The notes: generated by a model from the sequence alone, not told the origin. A DNA stretch of 64,000 nucleotides from Bacteroidota bacterium (GCA_018268055.1 JAFDXF010000076.1:149569-213568); one strand, 5' to 3'; positions 24,940 to 33,893 are shown, counted from the stretch's first letter. Program-made: numbers and translations.

Positions 24940-26142
24940 TTAACTGTTCAATACTTTTTGAATAGCAGCCACCATTTTTTCGCCTTTCTCTTGTATTTGC
25001 GCCTCCGTCCATAACAAGCTGATAGAAGAAGAAATGCAACGGCTCATGATTGCATCACTTGCCGCAAAGTTTTTGGTAGCATGATGCATGACGCTTGCTT
25101 TCATTTCAGGATGAAGCGCATTTAATGTTACGGCATTTTTCAAATGCTCCCATTTGCGTACATAGTGCCAATTATTATCATACCAATAAAAATTACCCGG
25201 CAAAATTCCCTGAGTTTTTAGCTCGGCAACAACGGCTCTTGTTATTTCTTCAGTAGGCAAAAACCAACTAAGAAAAGTACAGCTATCACCTTCTGCATCC
25301 GGAATGCGGCGGAAAGAAATTTCTGGTACAGATGAAAGAATTTCTTTCAGTTGACGATGATTCTTTTTTTGAGTAGCCAAAAATTCAGGTAATCTTTTTA
25401 TTTGTGCAAGGCCAACAGCAGCATGTAATTCTGAAATACGATAATTATACCCGACGAAAGGGTGTAAATCTGCTCCGCGGTCAACACCTTTGTGATCGTG
25501 TCCGTGATCGGTGTATCCATCGGCGTTGAAATATATTTTTTCTTTATTGGTCATTACTACACCGCCTTCGGCGCAAGTCATTGTTTTTACAAAATCAAAA
25601 CTGAAAGTACCTGCATCGCCAATTGTTCCTAAATATTTTCCTTTGTAAGAAGCACCAATGCTTTGGCAAGCATCTTCGAGCAGTAAAAGATTGTATTGCT
25701 TACAAATTTCCAACAGCGCATCCATATCAGCCATGCTACCACACATGTGCACCGGCATAATGGCTTTTGTTTTTGGAGTAATTGCTTTTCTTACTGCCTC
25801 AGGGCTTAATGTAAGTGTATCATCCACATCTACAAAAACCGGAATAGCACCCACACTGAGTATTGCTTCAAAGCTTGCTACGAATGTGAAAGCAGGAGTA
25901 ATAATTTCATCACCATAACCAATACCCAATGCAGCCATCGCTGTGCTAAGAGCAGATGTTCCGCTTGAAGTCAATTGAGCATATTTACTACCAAATGTAT
26001 TACAGATTGCAGTTTCAAGTTCTTTGCTTTTCCAGATTCCTTTACGTGGGCCATCAAAGCCATAGCGCATTAAGATTCCTGTCTCTAATACATCATTTAC
26101 TTCTTTTCTTTCTTTATCACTCCAAAGTTCGTAACCGGGCAT
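24940..26142 (-). CDS. DegT/DnrJ/EryC1-family PLP aminotransferase, KdnA-like
   Basis: A 400-residue sugar aminotransferase. The PLP lysine is K186 (SFDFVKTMTCAEGG), with D157 in LLLEDACQSIGASYKG and the SSGTSAL phosphate-binding loop at about 59-65. Several stretches look close to KdnA of Shewanella as I recall it, the enzyme that makes 8-amino-8-deoxy-Kdo: VHMCGSMADMDALL, DHGHDHKGVDRGAD, NFYWYDNNWHY and SDAIMSRCIS. No KdnB-type dehydrogenase is in the window, so use in 8-amino-Kdo synthesis is only suggested; another surface sugar is possible. It may share a transcript with the GHL10 gene 49 bases upstream. Confidence 0.88.
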   Translation of the reverse strand: MPGYELWSDKERKEVNDVLETGILMRYGFDGPRKGIWKSKELETAICNTFGSKYAQLTSSGTSALSTAMAALGIGYGDEIITPAFTFVASFEAILSVGAIPVFVDVDDTLTLSPEAVRKAITPKTKAIMPVHMCGSMADMDALLEICKQYNLLLLEDACQSIGASYKGKYLGTIGDAGTFSFDFVKTMTCAEGGVVMTNKEKIYFNADGYTDHGHDHKGVDRGADLHPFVGYNYRISELHAAVGLAQIKRLPEFLATQKKNHRQLKEILSSVPEISFRRIPDAEGDSCTFLSWFLPTEEITRAVVAELKTQGILPGNFYWYDNNWHYVRKWEHLKNAVTLNALHPEMKASVMHHATKNFAASDAIMSRCISSSISLLWTEAQIQEKGEKMVAAIQKVLNS

Positions 26143-26191
26143 GGTGATTATTTTAAATTTAAAATTAGGTAATACAAAAATTGATTATTGT

Positions 26192-27382
26192 TTATTTCAT
26201 TGTGGGTGTCTTTGCAGGCACTTTAAAATAATTGGTACGCAAACTATCACTCCATCCATTTGCATTGTTCTCCAAGTTTTTGCTACTGAAAAATACAACA
26301 CCTTGTACATTCGGCGTTTTTCTTACTGCTTCAATTTGTCGAGGAAGCTGTGTTTTATCTTTCCAAGGAGCTATAGTGCCGGCTTTATATAATCCGATAC
26401 CGATATAACAATTTTTTCCATAAGTATGATTGCTCCACCAATCCAAAACCGTTTGAAAGGGTGCATCTCTTTGTTCAAACTCCCAATAAATCTGAGGTGC
26501 TACATAATCTATCCAATCTTTTTTGAGCCAGAGCAAAATATCGGCATATAAATCATCATAATTTGTTTGACCGGCTCTGGTATTACTGCCATTAGGATCT
26601 TTATCTGCATTTCTCCATACACCAAAAGGGCTGATGCCGAATTGACACTTAGGGTTTGTCTTTTTTATTACATTATGAACCGCTAGTATTATTGAATCAA
26701 CATTACTTCTACGCCAATCATCCTTACTCAACTTACTGCCCGATTTTAAGTAGGTATTTTGATCAGGAAATTCTTTTCCCGGAATGCGATATGGATAAAA
26801 ATAATCATCCATGTGAATACCATCTACAGCATATCGGCTTACAATATCCTGCACCACTTTGACCACATAGTATTGTGCATCTTTATTTCCCGGGTTAAAA
26901 TATTTTTTATCGCCATAAGTTAAAAACCATTCAGGGTGTTGCTTCGTAATATGATCGGACGAAACAGAAGACGTTTTTGTATTAAATACTGCACGATAAG
27001 GATTGAGCCATGCATGAAATTCTAATCCACGCTTATGTGCTTCATCAATCATAAATTTCAATGGGTCATAAAATGGAAAAGGTGCTTTTCCTTGAGTACC
27101 CGTGAGCCATTGGCTCCATGGTTCATAAGGCGATGGGTAAAATGCATCGGATGCAGGGCGTATCTGAACGATAACTGCATTCAAGCCATTCGATTTGTGC
27201 AAATCAAGTAAGCGAATAAAATCTGCCTTCTGTTTTTCGCTGTTCCATTCATCTTTCGCAGGCCAATCAATATTGCTGACAGTTGAAATCCAAACACCGC
27301 GAAACTCCGGCTTTGCTTGTGCGAATGTAAAATGAGCAAAAATTAAAATAATAAAGAGTAATAAAAAAGATTTATTCTTCAT
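26192..27382 (-). CDS. GHL10-family (YngK-like) glycoside hydrolase
   Basis: A 396-residue secreted protein with a signal peptide ending FTFAQA and a TIM-barrel hydrolase domain. Family landmarks: FRGVWISTVSNIDWP (about 27-41), LNAVIVQIRPASDAFYPSPYEPWSQWLTG, GLEFHAWLNPYRA, VDGIHMDDYFYPY and IDYVAPQIYWEFEQRDAPF. The DD in HMDDYF is the likely catalytic acid region. Relatives such as YngK are assigned to glycan or peptidoglycan-related hydrolysis, but substrates are mostly unproven. It lies 29 bases downstream of the MarR gene on the same strand. Confidence 0.88.
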   Translation of the reverse strand: MKNKSFLLLFIILIFAHFTFAQAKPEFRGVWISTVSNIDWPAKDEWNSEKQKADFIRLLDLHKSNGLNAVIVQIRPASDAFYPSPYEPWSQWLTGTQGKAPFPFYDPLKFMIDEAHKRGLEFHAWLNPYRAVFNTKTSSVSSDHITKQHPEWFLTYGDKKYFNPGNKDAQYYVVKVVQDIVSRYAVDGIHMDDYFYPYRIPGKEFPDQNTYLKSGSKLSKDDWRRSNVDSIILAVHNVIKKTNPKCQFGISPFGVWRNADKDPNGSNTRAGQTNYDDLYADILLWLKKDWIDYVAPQIYWEFEQRDAPFQTVLDWWSNHTYGKNCYIGIGLYKAGTIAPWKDKTQLPRQIEAVRKTPNVQGVVFFSSKNLENNANGWSDSLRTNYFKVPAKTPTMK

Positions 27383-27411
27383 AGTGATTTGATTACTGCA
27401 AAGTTACAGTA

Positions 27412-27867
27412 TCAAACGCCATCTCTAATCTTATCGAGCAGATTGCTTAAAATATTAGCTTCTTCTTCAGAAATTTTACTCAGAATCTGGTCCATTTCGT
27501 CTTGTTTTTCATCCAAATTCTTTAACAAAGCCTTCCCTTTGTCGGTAATGTGTATATCCACAAGGCGACGATCTGTTTTACAAATAATTTTTTTAGCCAA
27601 ACCTTTTGTTACCAAACGATCAACGATCCGACTCGTATCACTCATTTTTTCCAACATTCGTTCCCGTATCTGAAGAGTAGAAAGTGGTTCGGGGTGGCTG
27701 CCCCGTAAAATGCGAAGAATATTGAATTGCTGTGAAGTAATATCCTTCGTATCTAAAATTTCTTTGATTTTATCACGCAGCCAACTTTCAGTAAAGATGA
27801 GATTGATAGATGCTTTTTGATAAGCATTACGAAACTTTTGCTGATGTATGTCTTGTTCTATACCCAT
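27412..27867 (-). CDS. MarR-family transcriptional regulator
   Basis: A 151-residue winged-helix protein. Helical dimerisation ends flank the DNA-binding part: TSQQFNILRILRGSHPEPLSTLQIRERMLEKMSDTSRIVDRLVTKGLAKKIICKTDRRLVDIHITDKGKALL (about 42-113), with the recognition helix at SDTSRIVDRLVTKG and the wing at KTDRRLVDI. The C-terminal helix is acidic. MarR proteins are dimeric repressors that respond to small molecules. The NTF2-like gene lies 84 bases upstream on the same strand, and the GHL10 gene follows; which of them it controls cannot be told. Confidence 0.88.
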   Translation of the reverse strand: MGIEQDIHQQKFRNAYQKASINLIFTESWLRDKIKEILDTKDITSQQFNILRILRGSHPEPLSTLQIRERMLEKMSDTSRIVDRLVTKGLAKKIICKTDRRLVDIHITDKGKALLKNLDEKQDEMDQILSKISEEEANILSNLLDKIRDGV

Positions 27868-27951
27868 AATTCAATAGTACAAAGAAATATAAAAGTAAAT
27901 AGTTTCAGGAAAATAATCACCTTCCTGAAACTATAAATCTTTAAAGGCAAA

Positions 27952-28305
27952 TTAATTGTTGTAATAAAATTTTTCTTCAACTATTTTACCGTTTTTCCAA
28001 CGCTGCATAGACACCTGGCGATAGTTACGTACACCATATTCAGTATGTGTATAATCCATCCACCACTCAATAGCAGCTACATCATCACTAATAATCGTAT
28101 TCAATACTTTAGCACCACGAAACTCAGTAAGACCGCCTACGAATGCTTTTTCATATTCGCGGTTTACATCTTTTCCAACACGAGCGGGATAGTCATTATC
28201 CTGCATTACAACATCATCAGCATAGAATTTTTCAAATGCTTCTAATATTTTTCCTTCAAGGATCATTTGGTTGAGTTGATCAACGTTTGTTCTTAAATCA
28301 TGCAT
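27952..28305 (-). CDS. SnoaL/NTF2-like fold protein
   Basis: A 117-residue single-domain protein of the NTF2-like (SnoaL) type. Seen are LNQMILEGKILEAFEKFYADDVVMQDNDYPARVGKDVNREYEKAFVGG (about 11-58), EFRGAKVLNTIISDDVAAIEWWMDYTHTEYGV and QVSMQRWKNGKIVEEKFYY at the end. The cone-shaped fold usually binds a small ligand or acts as an isomerase; none can be assigned here. A start at 28305 is used. It is probably cotranscribed with, or controlled by, the MarR gene downstream. Confidence 0.8.
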   Translation of the reverse strand: MHDLRTNVDQLNQMILEGKILEAFEKFYADDVVMQDNDYPARVGKDVNREYEKAFVGGLTEFRGAKVLNTIISDDVAAIEWWMDYTHTEYGVRNYRQVSMQRWKNGKIVEEKFYYNN

Positions 28306-28554
28306 ATAATTAAATTTAGAAATGCAAAATTAATGTTTAAACATTGATTTACCAAATATTTCTTCTTTCCACTTATTTTTTATTAAGAAGACTTTAAAAG
28401 CAGCATTTAGTCCGGCATTGTGCTCTTATTAATCTCAATAACCAATAAATCTTTTTTATGAAAATAATTCGCAACTCCTTCAGCAACTTTCTTGAGGGCT
28501 TTCTGTCATTTTATACTTTGCTTTATACAGAAATTAAAAAGTGGTAATAACAAT
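28306..28554. other. 249-base AT-rich spacer, one possible 29-codon frame
   Basis: No RNA gene or clear hairpin is visible. A short frame on the + strand (28458-28547) encodes MKIIRNSFSNFLEGFL and so on, ending EIKKW. It has a hydrophobic, basic character but no recognisable promoter or homologue, so it is not called as a gene. Confidence 0.4.
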
Positions 28555-29037
28555 TTATTTACCCTTAGCTGTTCGGATTTTTCCTGCCATTTTAAAAATA
28601 TTATAGAGATGATGTGCTTCGTGCAATAAGAAGTGGTTCATCCAATGCTGCAATTTTAATTTGCCGTAATTTGGATGGGTGCCTGTTTTATTTAATTCGG
28701 AAAGTGGCAGCGGTAGATATTGTGCCGCCATTTCTTTTCTGGTGGTTATAAAATCCTGCATTACTTCTCTTACAGATTTTGTACAGTTTTCTATAAAAAT
28801 CTGATCTTCAAAAGGGCTATAAAGTTCAAATTGCGGATTTTCCGAGTTTCGAATCTCATTTACTCTCGCTTGAAACACTCGTTGATAAGTTTGCAAATGC
28901 ACAATCGTTTCAAAAATTGACCATTGGTTTGAGTCGTTCTTTTTCTTGATATCATTCTCAGACAAATCGTCGATAATATCTAATAATGCTTTGTGCTGAT
29001 ATTGTAATCGGGTGGCAACAGAAGAGGACATTTCCAT
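28555..29037 (-). CDS. DinB-family protein
   Basis: A 160-residue protein with the DinB four-helix bundle. The metal-site histidines are visible in the pattern H46 (IVHLQTYQRVFQ), then H131-H135 near the C-terminus (LQHWMNHFLLHEAHHLYNIFKMAG). DinB-type proteins are small metal-dependent enzymes, many linked to thiol transfer or stress, and the substrate here is unknown. The start has an alternative ATG two codons downstream (MEMSS). It is followed by the long spacer and has no clear operon partner. Confidence 0.82.
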   Translation of the reverse strand: MEMSSSVATRLQYQHKALLDIIDDLSENDIKKKNDSNQWSIFETIVHLQTYQRVFQARVNEIRNSENPQFELYSPFEDQIFIENCTKSVREVMQDFITTRKEMAAQYLPLPLSELNKTGTHPNYGKLKLQHWMNHFLLHEAHHLYNIFKMAGKIRTAKGK

Positions 29038-29097
29038 TTCGATGATGTTTTAATTTTAATGGCATTATAGAAGTAACCGTTTGCAGAAAAGTTGCAT

Positions 29098-30126
29098 TTA
29101 AGACTCCCACACTTTAGTTCCTTCACTACAATTGGCGCAGATATCAATATTTTTTCTTCCTTTTAGAATCTGCTGCCTGAAATTACGATATTTTCCGTTT
29201 TTCCAAACATCTTTAAAAGATTGTTTTTTCAAATTGCCCATCGGGTGTTGTGTATCTTTATCAAAACAACAGGGAGCAACCACTCCATCCCAGGTGATCA
29301 CAGGGTCATGCCACAACCTCCAGCAGTGATTACCCAGTTTGCCTTTAAATTCATAGCCTTTTTCTGTTTTTCTATATCTGCTGTATTTATTGATTGTAGG
29401 GATCAGGTTATTCGGATCATTTTTATAATCGTAAATCTGAGCTGTTTTAAACCACACATCATCCACCCCGATTTCTTTGCCTAACTTTTTTACATCTTCA
29501 ATTTGGTACTCATTTGGTTTTACTACCAAAAATTGAAATACAATAAAAGGCTTTTTACTATTCAATTGTTTTTTCCATTTTACAATATTTTTAGCACCGG
29601 CAATTACTTTTTCTAAGTTTCCTCCTACTCTGTATTGTTGATACACATCCTGCGTTGTGCCATCAATAGAAATGATTAATCTGTCCAATCCGCTTTCAAT
29701 GGTTCGCCGAGCATTATCATCAGTCAGGTAGTGCGCATTGGTAGAGGTGGCAGTGTATATTTTTTTTGAAGATGCATATTTTACCATATTCAGAAAATCG
29801 GGATTCAAATACGGCTCACCTTGAAAATAAAAAACAAGATACCAGAGCTGTTTGTGCAGTTGGTCAATCGTTTCTTTAAAAAAATTTTGCTCCAACATAC
29901 CTGTTGGTCGTGTAAATGCTCGCAAACCACTTGGGCATTCAGGGCAGCGCAAGTTGCAAGAGGTAGTAGGCTCAAAAGATATAGATATAGGATAACCCCA
30001 TTGTATAGGCTTTTTGAACCACTTACTGATATGATAACTACTCCACACCTTCAGTGCGTTCCAAAACTTGCTTAAAGTAAGTTTGGATAAAAGGTTGAAG
30101 CTATCTCTTCGGCTAAATTTTGACAT
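29098..30126 (-). CDS. radical SAM protein with SPASM domain
   Basis: A 342-residue iron-sulfur enzyme. The radical SAM cluster motif is C57-x3-C61-x2-C64 (SCNLRCPECPSG). A SAM-binding YFQGEPYLNPDF segment follows, then a C-terminal SPASM region with cysteines in NHCWRLW, VVAPCCFDKD and DICANCSEGTKVW for auxiliary [4Fe-4S] clusters. Such proteins modify peptides or small molecules by radical chemistry. No precursor peptide gene is visible next to it, so the substrate is unknown. An N-terminal basic stretch of about 40 residues (KFWNALKVWSSYHISKWFKKP) precedes the barrel and could associate with the membrane. Confidence 0.88.
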   Translation of the reverse strand: MSKFSRRDSFNLLSKLTLSKFWNALKVWSSYHISKWFKKPIQWGYPISISFEPTTSCNLRCPECPSGLRAFTRPTGMLEQNFFKETIDQLHKQLWYLVFYFQGEPYLNPDFLNMVKYASSKKIYTATSTNAHYLTDDNARRTIESGLDRLIISIDGTTQDVYQQYRVGGNLEKVIAGAKNIVKWKKQLNSKKPFIVFQFLVVKPNEYQIEDVKKLGKEIGVDDVWFKTAQIYDYKNDPNNLIPTINKYSRYRKTEKGYEFKGKLGNHCWRLWHDPVITWDGVVAPCCFDKDTQHPMGNLKKQSFKDVWKNGKYRNFRQQILKGRKNIDICANCSEGTKVWES

Positions 30127-30263
30127 CGGCTGTAAAGTTAGTAGGAATGTAAAAAGACCAACTACATAGAATTGAAAACATGAGCATCATAGTTCATTAT
30201 TTCCCAAATTCGTTAGAAAATAAAATAATTGGAAGTTGTAACTTGGTGTCTTATTCAAACTCA

Positions 30264-30983
30264 GTGAATCATTTTAATCAACCTTATCACATTTTCCCAT
30301 TGGGAGACTCTGCTTTTGTAATTGATTTTGGAAATAAAATTGCCGATTCACTAAATGAACAGGTGTTGGCAGTATATGAACTATTACAAAAAAATCCTCT
30401 TCCGGGTATGATTGAATCAGTGCCGGCCTACAGTTCGCTTACCGTTCATTATGATTTTAAAAAATTAGTTGGCATCGTTCCCCATAAGAGTACCGTTTAT
30501 GATTGGATGGCAAATGAATTGCGACAAAGAATAGCAAAGCCGATCAAATATTCTTCTAAAGAAAAAAGGCTAATCAAGATTCCCGTTTGTTATGACGAAG
30601 AATTTGCTCCTGATTTGAATCACATCGCTAAGATAAAAGATTTGTCGAAAGATGAAATTGTGCAACTGCATTGTACAAAAAAGTATAAAGTATATATGCT
30701 GGGCTTTTTACCGGGCTTTCCTTACTTGGGCATTGTAGATGAAAGGTTAAAAATGCCTCGCAAAAATCAACCTGTACCAATAGCAGCAGGTAGTGTAGGC
30801 ATTGCTGCGGAGCAAACCGGTATTTATCCATTAGCATCACCCGGTGGTTGGCAAATTATCGGCCGCACTCCTTTAAAAATGTTTCATCCGGAGAATGAAG
30901 TACCTGTTTTGCTCAAAGCAGGGGATATTGTTGAATTTTATGACATAAATAAAGAAGAATTTTATAGCCAAAAATGGCAATAA
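30264..30983 (+). CDS. pxpB: 5-oxoprolinase subunit PxpB (KipI-like)
   Basis: About 239 residues of the PxpB/KipI family, one of three subunits (PxpABC) that open 5-oxoproline to glutamate with ATP. The family pattern is seen in YHIFPLGDSAFVIDFGNKI at the N-terminus, VPAYSSLTVHYD, IPVCYDEEFAPDL, and YMLGFLPGFPYLGIVDERLKMPRKNQPVPIAAGSVGIAAEQTGIYPLASPGGWQIIGRTP. The frame is open back to an ATG at 30180, but that adds 28 residues with no family character; the GTG at 30264 gives the normal length. pxpA and pxpC are not in the window, so the subunit is orphaned here. Confidence 0.88.
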   Translation: MNHFNQPYHIFPLGDSAFVIDFGNKIADSLNEQVLAVYELLQKNPLPGMIESVPAYSSLTVHYDFKKLVGIVPHKSTVYDWMANELRQRIAKPIKYSSKEKRLIKIPVCYDEEFAPDLNHIAKIKDLSKDEIVQLHCTKKYKVYMLGFLPGFPYLGIVDERLKMPRKNQPVPIAAGSVGIAAEQTGIYPLASPGGWQIIGRTPLKMFHPENEVPVLLKAGDIVEFYDINKEEFYSQKWQ

Positions 30984-31023
30984 CCCTTTCCCACCTTCGT
31001 AAATGATAGCCGAATATTTTTTT

Positions 31024-31031
31024 TACTTTTG
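31024..31031 (+). promoter_or_regulatory. -7 promoter element TACTTTTG before nfu
   Basis: An exact TAnnTTTG match 20 bases before the nfu ATG, predicting a leader of about 14 bases. Confidence 0.5.
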
Positions 31032-31051
31032 CCAAATAATTTTGTGAGATT

Positions 31052-31648
31052 ATGATAAAGACAGGAAACCCAATCATTAGCATTTATACCGAGATGACAC
31101 CTAATCCCGAGACGATGAAGTTTGTTGCCAATAAACTTTTATACCCGGGAAAAAGTATTGACTTCCCTGATATGGAAAGTGCAAAACCTTCTCCTTTAGC
31201 TACGGAATTGTTTGCCTTCCCATTTATAAAAGCAGTTTTTATTGCGAGCAATTTTGTTACACTTACCAAAACCAATGATACGGATTGGGAAGATGTGATT
31301 CCTTCTGTTCGTCAGTTTTTGAAAGATTATTTGGAAGAGGGCAAATTAGTGGTAAACGAAGATGAAGTAGTTGCTGTAAAAAAAGAAAGCAGTAATGAAG
31401 TGCAAGCCGATGATGACGATGTAGTAAAACGCATCAAAGAATTATTAGAAAATTATGTAAAACCTGCCGTAGAGATGGATGGCGGTGCTATTCAATTTAA
31501 AAGTTATAACGATGGCGTAGTAAATCTGATGATGCAGGGAAGTTGCAGCGGTTGTCCCTCCTCTATGATTACTTTAAAAGCCGGTATAGAAGGAATGATG
31601 AAGCGAATGATACCGGAAGTAAAAGAAGTGGTTGCCGAGGCAGAATAA
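31052..31648 (+). CDS. NifU/NfuA-family iron-sulfur scaffold protein
   Basis: A 198-residue two-domain Nfu protein. Residues about 10-95 are an Nfu N-terminal domain (YTEMTPNPETMKFVANK, FPFIKAVFIASNFVTLTK), followed by a linker rich in Asp and Glu. The C-terminal NifU domain (about 124-198) has the cluster-binding C165-x2-C168 motif (GSCSGCPSSMITLKAGIE) and VEMDGGAIQF. Such proteins receive [Fe-S] clusters and deliver them to apo-enzymes in the cytoplasm; many are found in the window (xdhA, radical SAM, CDGSH). It has its own promoter element and a terminator directly after. Confidence 0.92.
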   Translation: MIKTGNPIISIYTEMTPNPETMKFVANKLLYPGKSIDFPDMESAKPSPLATELFAFPFIKAVFIASNFVTLTKTNDTDWEDVIPSVRQFLKDYLEEGKLVVNEDEVVAVKKESSNEVQADDDDVVKRIKELLENYVKPAVEMDGGAIQFKSYNDGVVNLMMQGSCSGCPSSMITLKAGIEGMMKRMIPEVKEVVAEAE

Positions 31649-31672
31649 ATATCTTATTTGGTTGAAATAATT

Positions 31673-31705
31673 AAAAGCATCTCGGATTTGGGATGCTTTT
31701 CTTTT
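31673..31705 (+). terminator. rho-independent terminator after nfu
   Basis: AAAAGCATC (31673-31681) and GATGCTTTT (31692-31700) form a perfect 9-bp stem with a ten-base loop, followed by CTTTTT. Confidence 0.85.
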
Positions 31706-31724
31706 TGACACTAACTTTACCATT

Positions 31725-32516
31725 ATGTCGTCCATTACATTTACTTTAATACAAACGAATCTTCATTGGGAAGATAAAGCAGCAAATTTGAAAATGCTGG
31801 AGCAGAAAATATTTTCTATAAAAGAAAAAACAGAGGTGGTGATACTTCCGGAAATGTTCAGTACAGGCTTCAGTATGAAACCTAAAGACATGGCTGAATC
31901 TATGAATGGGGAAACAGTGGTTTGGATGAAAAAAATAGCAGCAGAAAAAAAAATTATTCTGACCGGTAGTATAATAATAAAAGAAGGTGAACAATTTTTT
32001 AATCGCTTGATTTGGATGCTGCCCAACGGGCAATATGGCATTTATGACAAGCGACATCGTTTTGCATTTGCCGGAGAAGACAAGGAATATGCTGCAGGGA
32101 ATAAGCGACTTATTGCCTCTGTAAAAGGATGGAAAATAAACTTACAAATTTGTTACGATTTACGCTTCCCTGTTTGGGCAAGACAACAACAAACAAACAA
32201 AGAACCTGAGTTTGATGTACTAATCTATGTAGCCAATTGGCCCGAAAGAAGAAATCATGCATGGAAAACTTTACTGCAAGCAAGAGCAATAGAAAATCAA
32301 TGTTATGTAATAGGTGTGAATAGAGTGGGTGATGATGGAAATAAAATATATCACAGTGGCGACAGTATGGTAATTGACCCATTAGGCAATTCTTTGTATC
32401 ATAAAAAAGATGACGAAGATGTTTTTACGATTACTTTAGAAAAAGACATGCTTCAATCTATAAGAGAAAAGTTTCCTTTTTTAAAAGATGCGGATGAATT
32501 TCAAATTAGCTCATAA
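31725..32516 (+). CDS. nitrilase-superfamily amidase, omega-amidase (YafV) type
   Basis: A 263-residue carbon-nitrogen hydrolase. The catalytic triad is visible as E43 (ILPEMFSTGFS), K109 (YDKRHRFAFAGED) and C143 (LQICYDLRFPVWAR). The LPEMFSTGF and KRHRF wording is that of the YafV/omega-amidase group, which hydrolyses alpha-ketoglutaramate or ketosuccinamate and completes glutamine and methionine salvage. It starts 19 bases after the nfu terminator and seems to be transcribed alone. Confidence 0.9.
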   Translation: MSSITFTLIQTNLHWEDKAANLKMLEQKIFSIKEKTEVVILPEMFSTGFSMKPKDMAESMNGETVVWMKKIAAEKKIILTGSIIIKEGEQFFNRLIWMLPNGQYGIYDKRHRFAFAGEDKEYAAGNKRLIASVKGWKINLQICYDLRFPVWARQQQTNKEPEFDVLIYVANWPERRNHAWKTLLQARAIENQCYVIGVNRVGDDGNKIYHSGDSMVIDPLGNSLYHKKDDEDVFTITLEKDMLQSIREKFPFLKDADEFQISS

Positions 32517-32600
32517 TTTATTTTGAAGCGGGTTATAGCCAGAAATATTCTGTAAATGGTAATTCATTTCAATTGAGGTTGGTTATTTTTACTGTTGTAA

Positions 32601-33818
32601 ATGAAAAGTGCAACAACTGACAATAGCGGCGCTACGTCTATACAACAAGCTACTGCTTACGGAATTTTATTCAGCATAAGTTTTTCGCACATGCTGAATG
32701 ATACAATTCAGTCTTTAATACCTTCTATTTATCCTATATTAAAAAACAGTTTTGCATTAAATTTTGCTCAAATAGGTTTAATTCAACTCACCTTTCAATT
32801 AACTGCAAGTATTTTACAACCCTTTGTTGGTGCTTATACTGATAAAAAACCTCAACCATTCTCTCTGGCAATTGGCATGTGCATCACATTAGCAGGATTA
32901 ATTTTTGTTTCGTTTGCCAATAGCTTTCATTTAATTCTTTTTTCAGTGGCTATGATTGGCGCAGGTTCTTCTGTTTTTCATCCGGAGTCATCCAAAATTG
33001 CATTTTTGGCATCTGGTGGAAAAAGGGGTCTTGCACAATCTATTTTTCAAGTGGGCGGCAACACAGGAACAGCAGTTGGTCCTTTGCTTGCTGCATTGAT
33101 AATTGTTCGATATGGGCGTAGTCATGCTGCCTATTTTGCGGTTTTAGCTTTGCTCGCTATAATGATATTGATTCATGTGGGTAAGTGGGCTAAGATTCGT
33201 ATCGGCCAAATAAAAATGAATACTAAAAATGTAGCAAACAAAAACATACATCCAACTCTCTCCAAAAAGGAAGTACATACTTCTGTTGCGATTTTATTGG
33301 TTCTTATCTTTTCAAAATATTTTTATCTATCTAGCATCAGCAGTTACTATACATTTTATCTCATTGATAAATTTCATATCAGTATTCAACACTCGCAATT
33401 ATTTCTGTTTGCCTTTCTCTTGGCAGCTGCTGTTGGCACTTATTTGGGTGGCCCTTTAGGTGATAAATATGGACGTAAATATGTAATCTGGTTTTCTATT
33501 CTTGGCGTGGCGCCTTTCACTTTGCTGCTTCCTTTTGTCAGTTTATTCTGGACAGCAGTGCTGAGTGTGATCATCGGCTTAATCTTATCTTCAGCCTTTC
33601 CGGCTATTCTTGTTTATGCACAAGAATTAATGCCCGGTAAAATTGGGATGGTATCAGGGTTGTTTTTTGGATTTGCTTTTGGAATGGGCGGTTTAGGCTC
33701 CGCATTGCTAGGCATGTTGGCCGATGCAACTAGCATTTATTTTGTTTACCATGTGTGTGCTTTTCTACCTCTAATCGGGCTCATTACATGGATGCTGCCA
33801 GATTTGAAAAAAGCGTAA
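32601..33818 (+). CDS. MFS transporter, fosmidomycin-resistance (Fsr) type
   Basis: A 405-residue major-facilitator protein with twelve hydrophobic segments. The start FSISFSHMLNDTIQSLIPSIYPILKNSFALNFAQIGLIQLTFQLTASILQPFVGAYTDKKPQP (about 19-82) and GAGSSVFHPESSKIAFLASGGKRGLAQSIFQVGGNTGTAVGPLLAA (about 118-163) match the Fsr subfamily, which exports fosmidomycin and related compounds. GGPLGDKYGRKYVIW near 285-299 is the second-half MFS loop. A TACTGTTG near-match to the -7 element at 32590-32597 lies three bases before the ATG. The natural substrate is unknown. Confidence 0.88.
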   Translation: MKSATTDNSGATSIQQATAYGILFSISFSHMLNDTIQSLIPSIYPILKNSFALNFAQIGLIQLTFQLTASILQPFVGAYTDKKPQPFSLAIGMCITLAGLIFVSFANSFHLILFSVAMIGAGSSVFHPESSKIAFLASGGKRGLAQSIFQVGGNTGTAVGPLLAALIIVRYGRSHAAYFAVLALLAIMILIHVGKWAKIRIGQIKMNTKNVANKNIHPTLSKKEVHTSVAILLVLIFSKYFYLSSISSYYTFYLIDKFHISIQHSQLFLFAFLLAAAVGTYLGGPLGDKYGRKYVIWFSILGVAPFTLLLPFVSLFWTAVLSVIIGLILSSAFPAILVYAQELMPGKIGMVSGLFFGFAFGMGGLGSALLGMLADATSIYFVYHVCAFLPLIGLITWMLPDLKKA

Positions 33819-33893
33819 AGAAATCTGTTTCTCCTTTATAATGAAATAGGCTTTAAGAAATCATTTGAAATATATTACACTACTATTTTCAAA

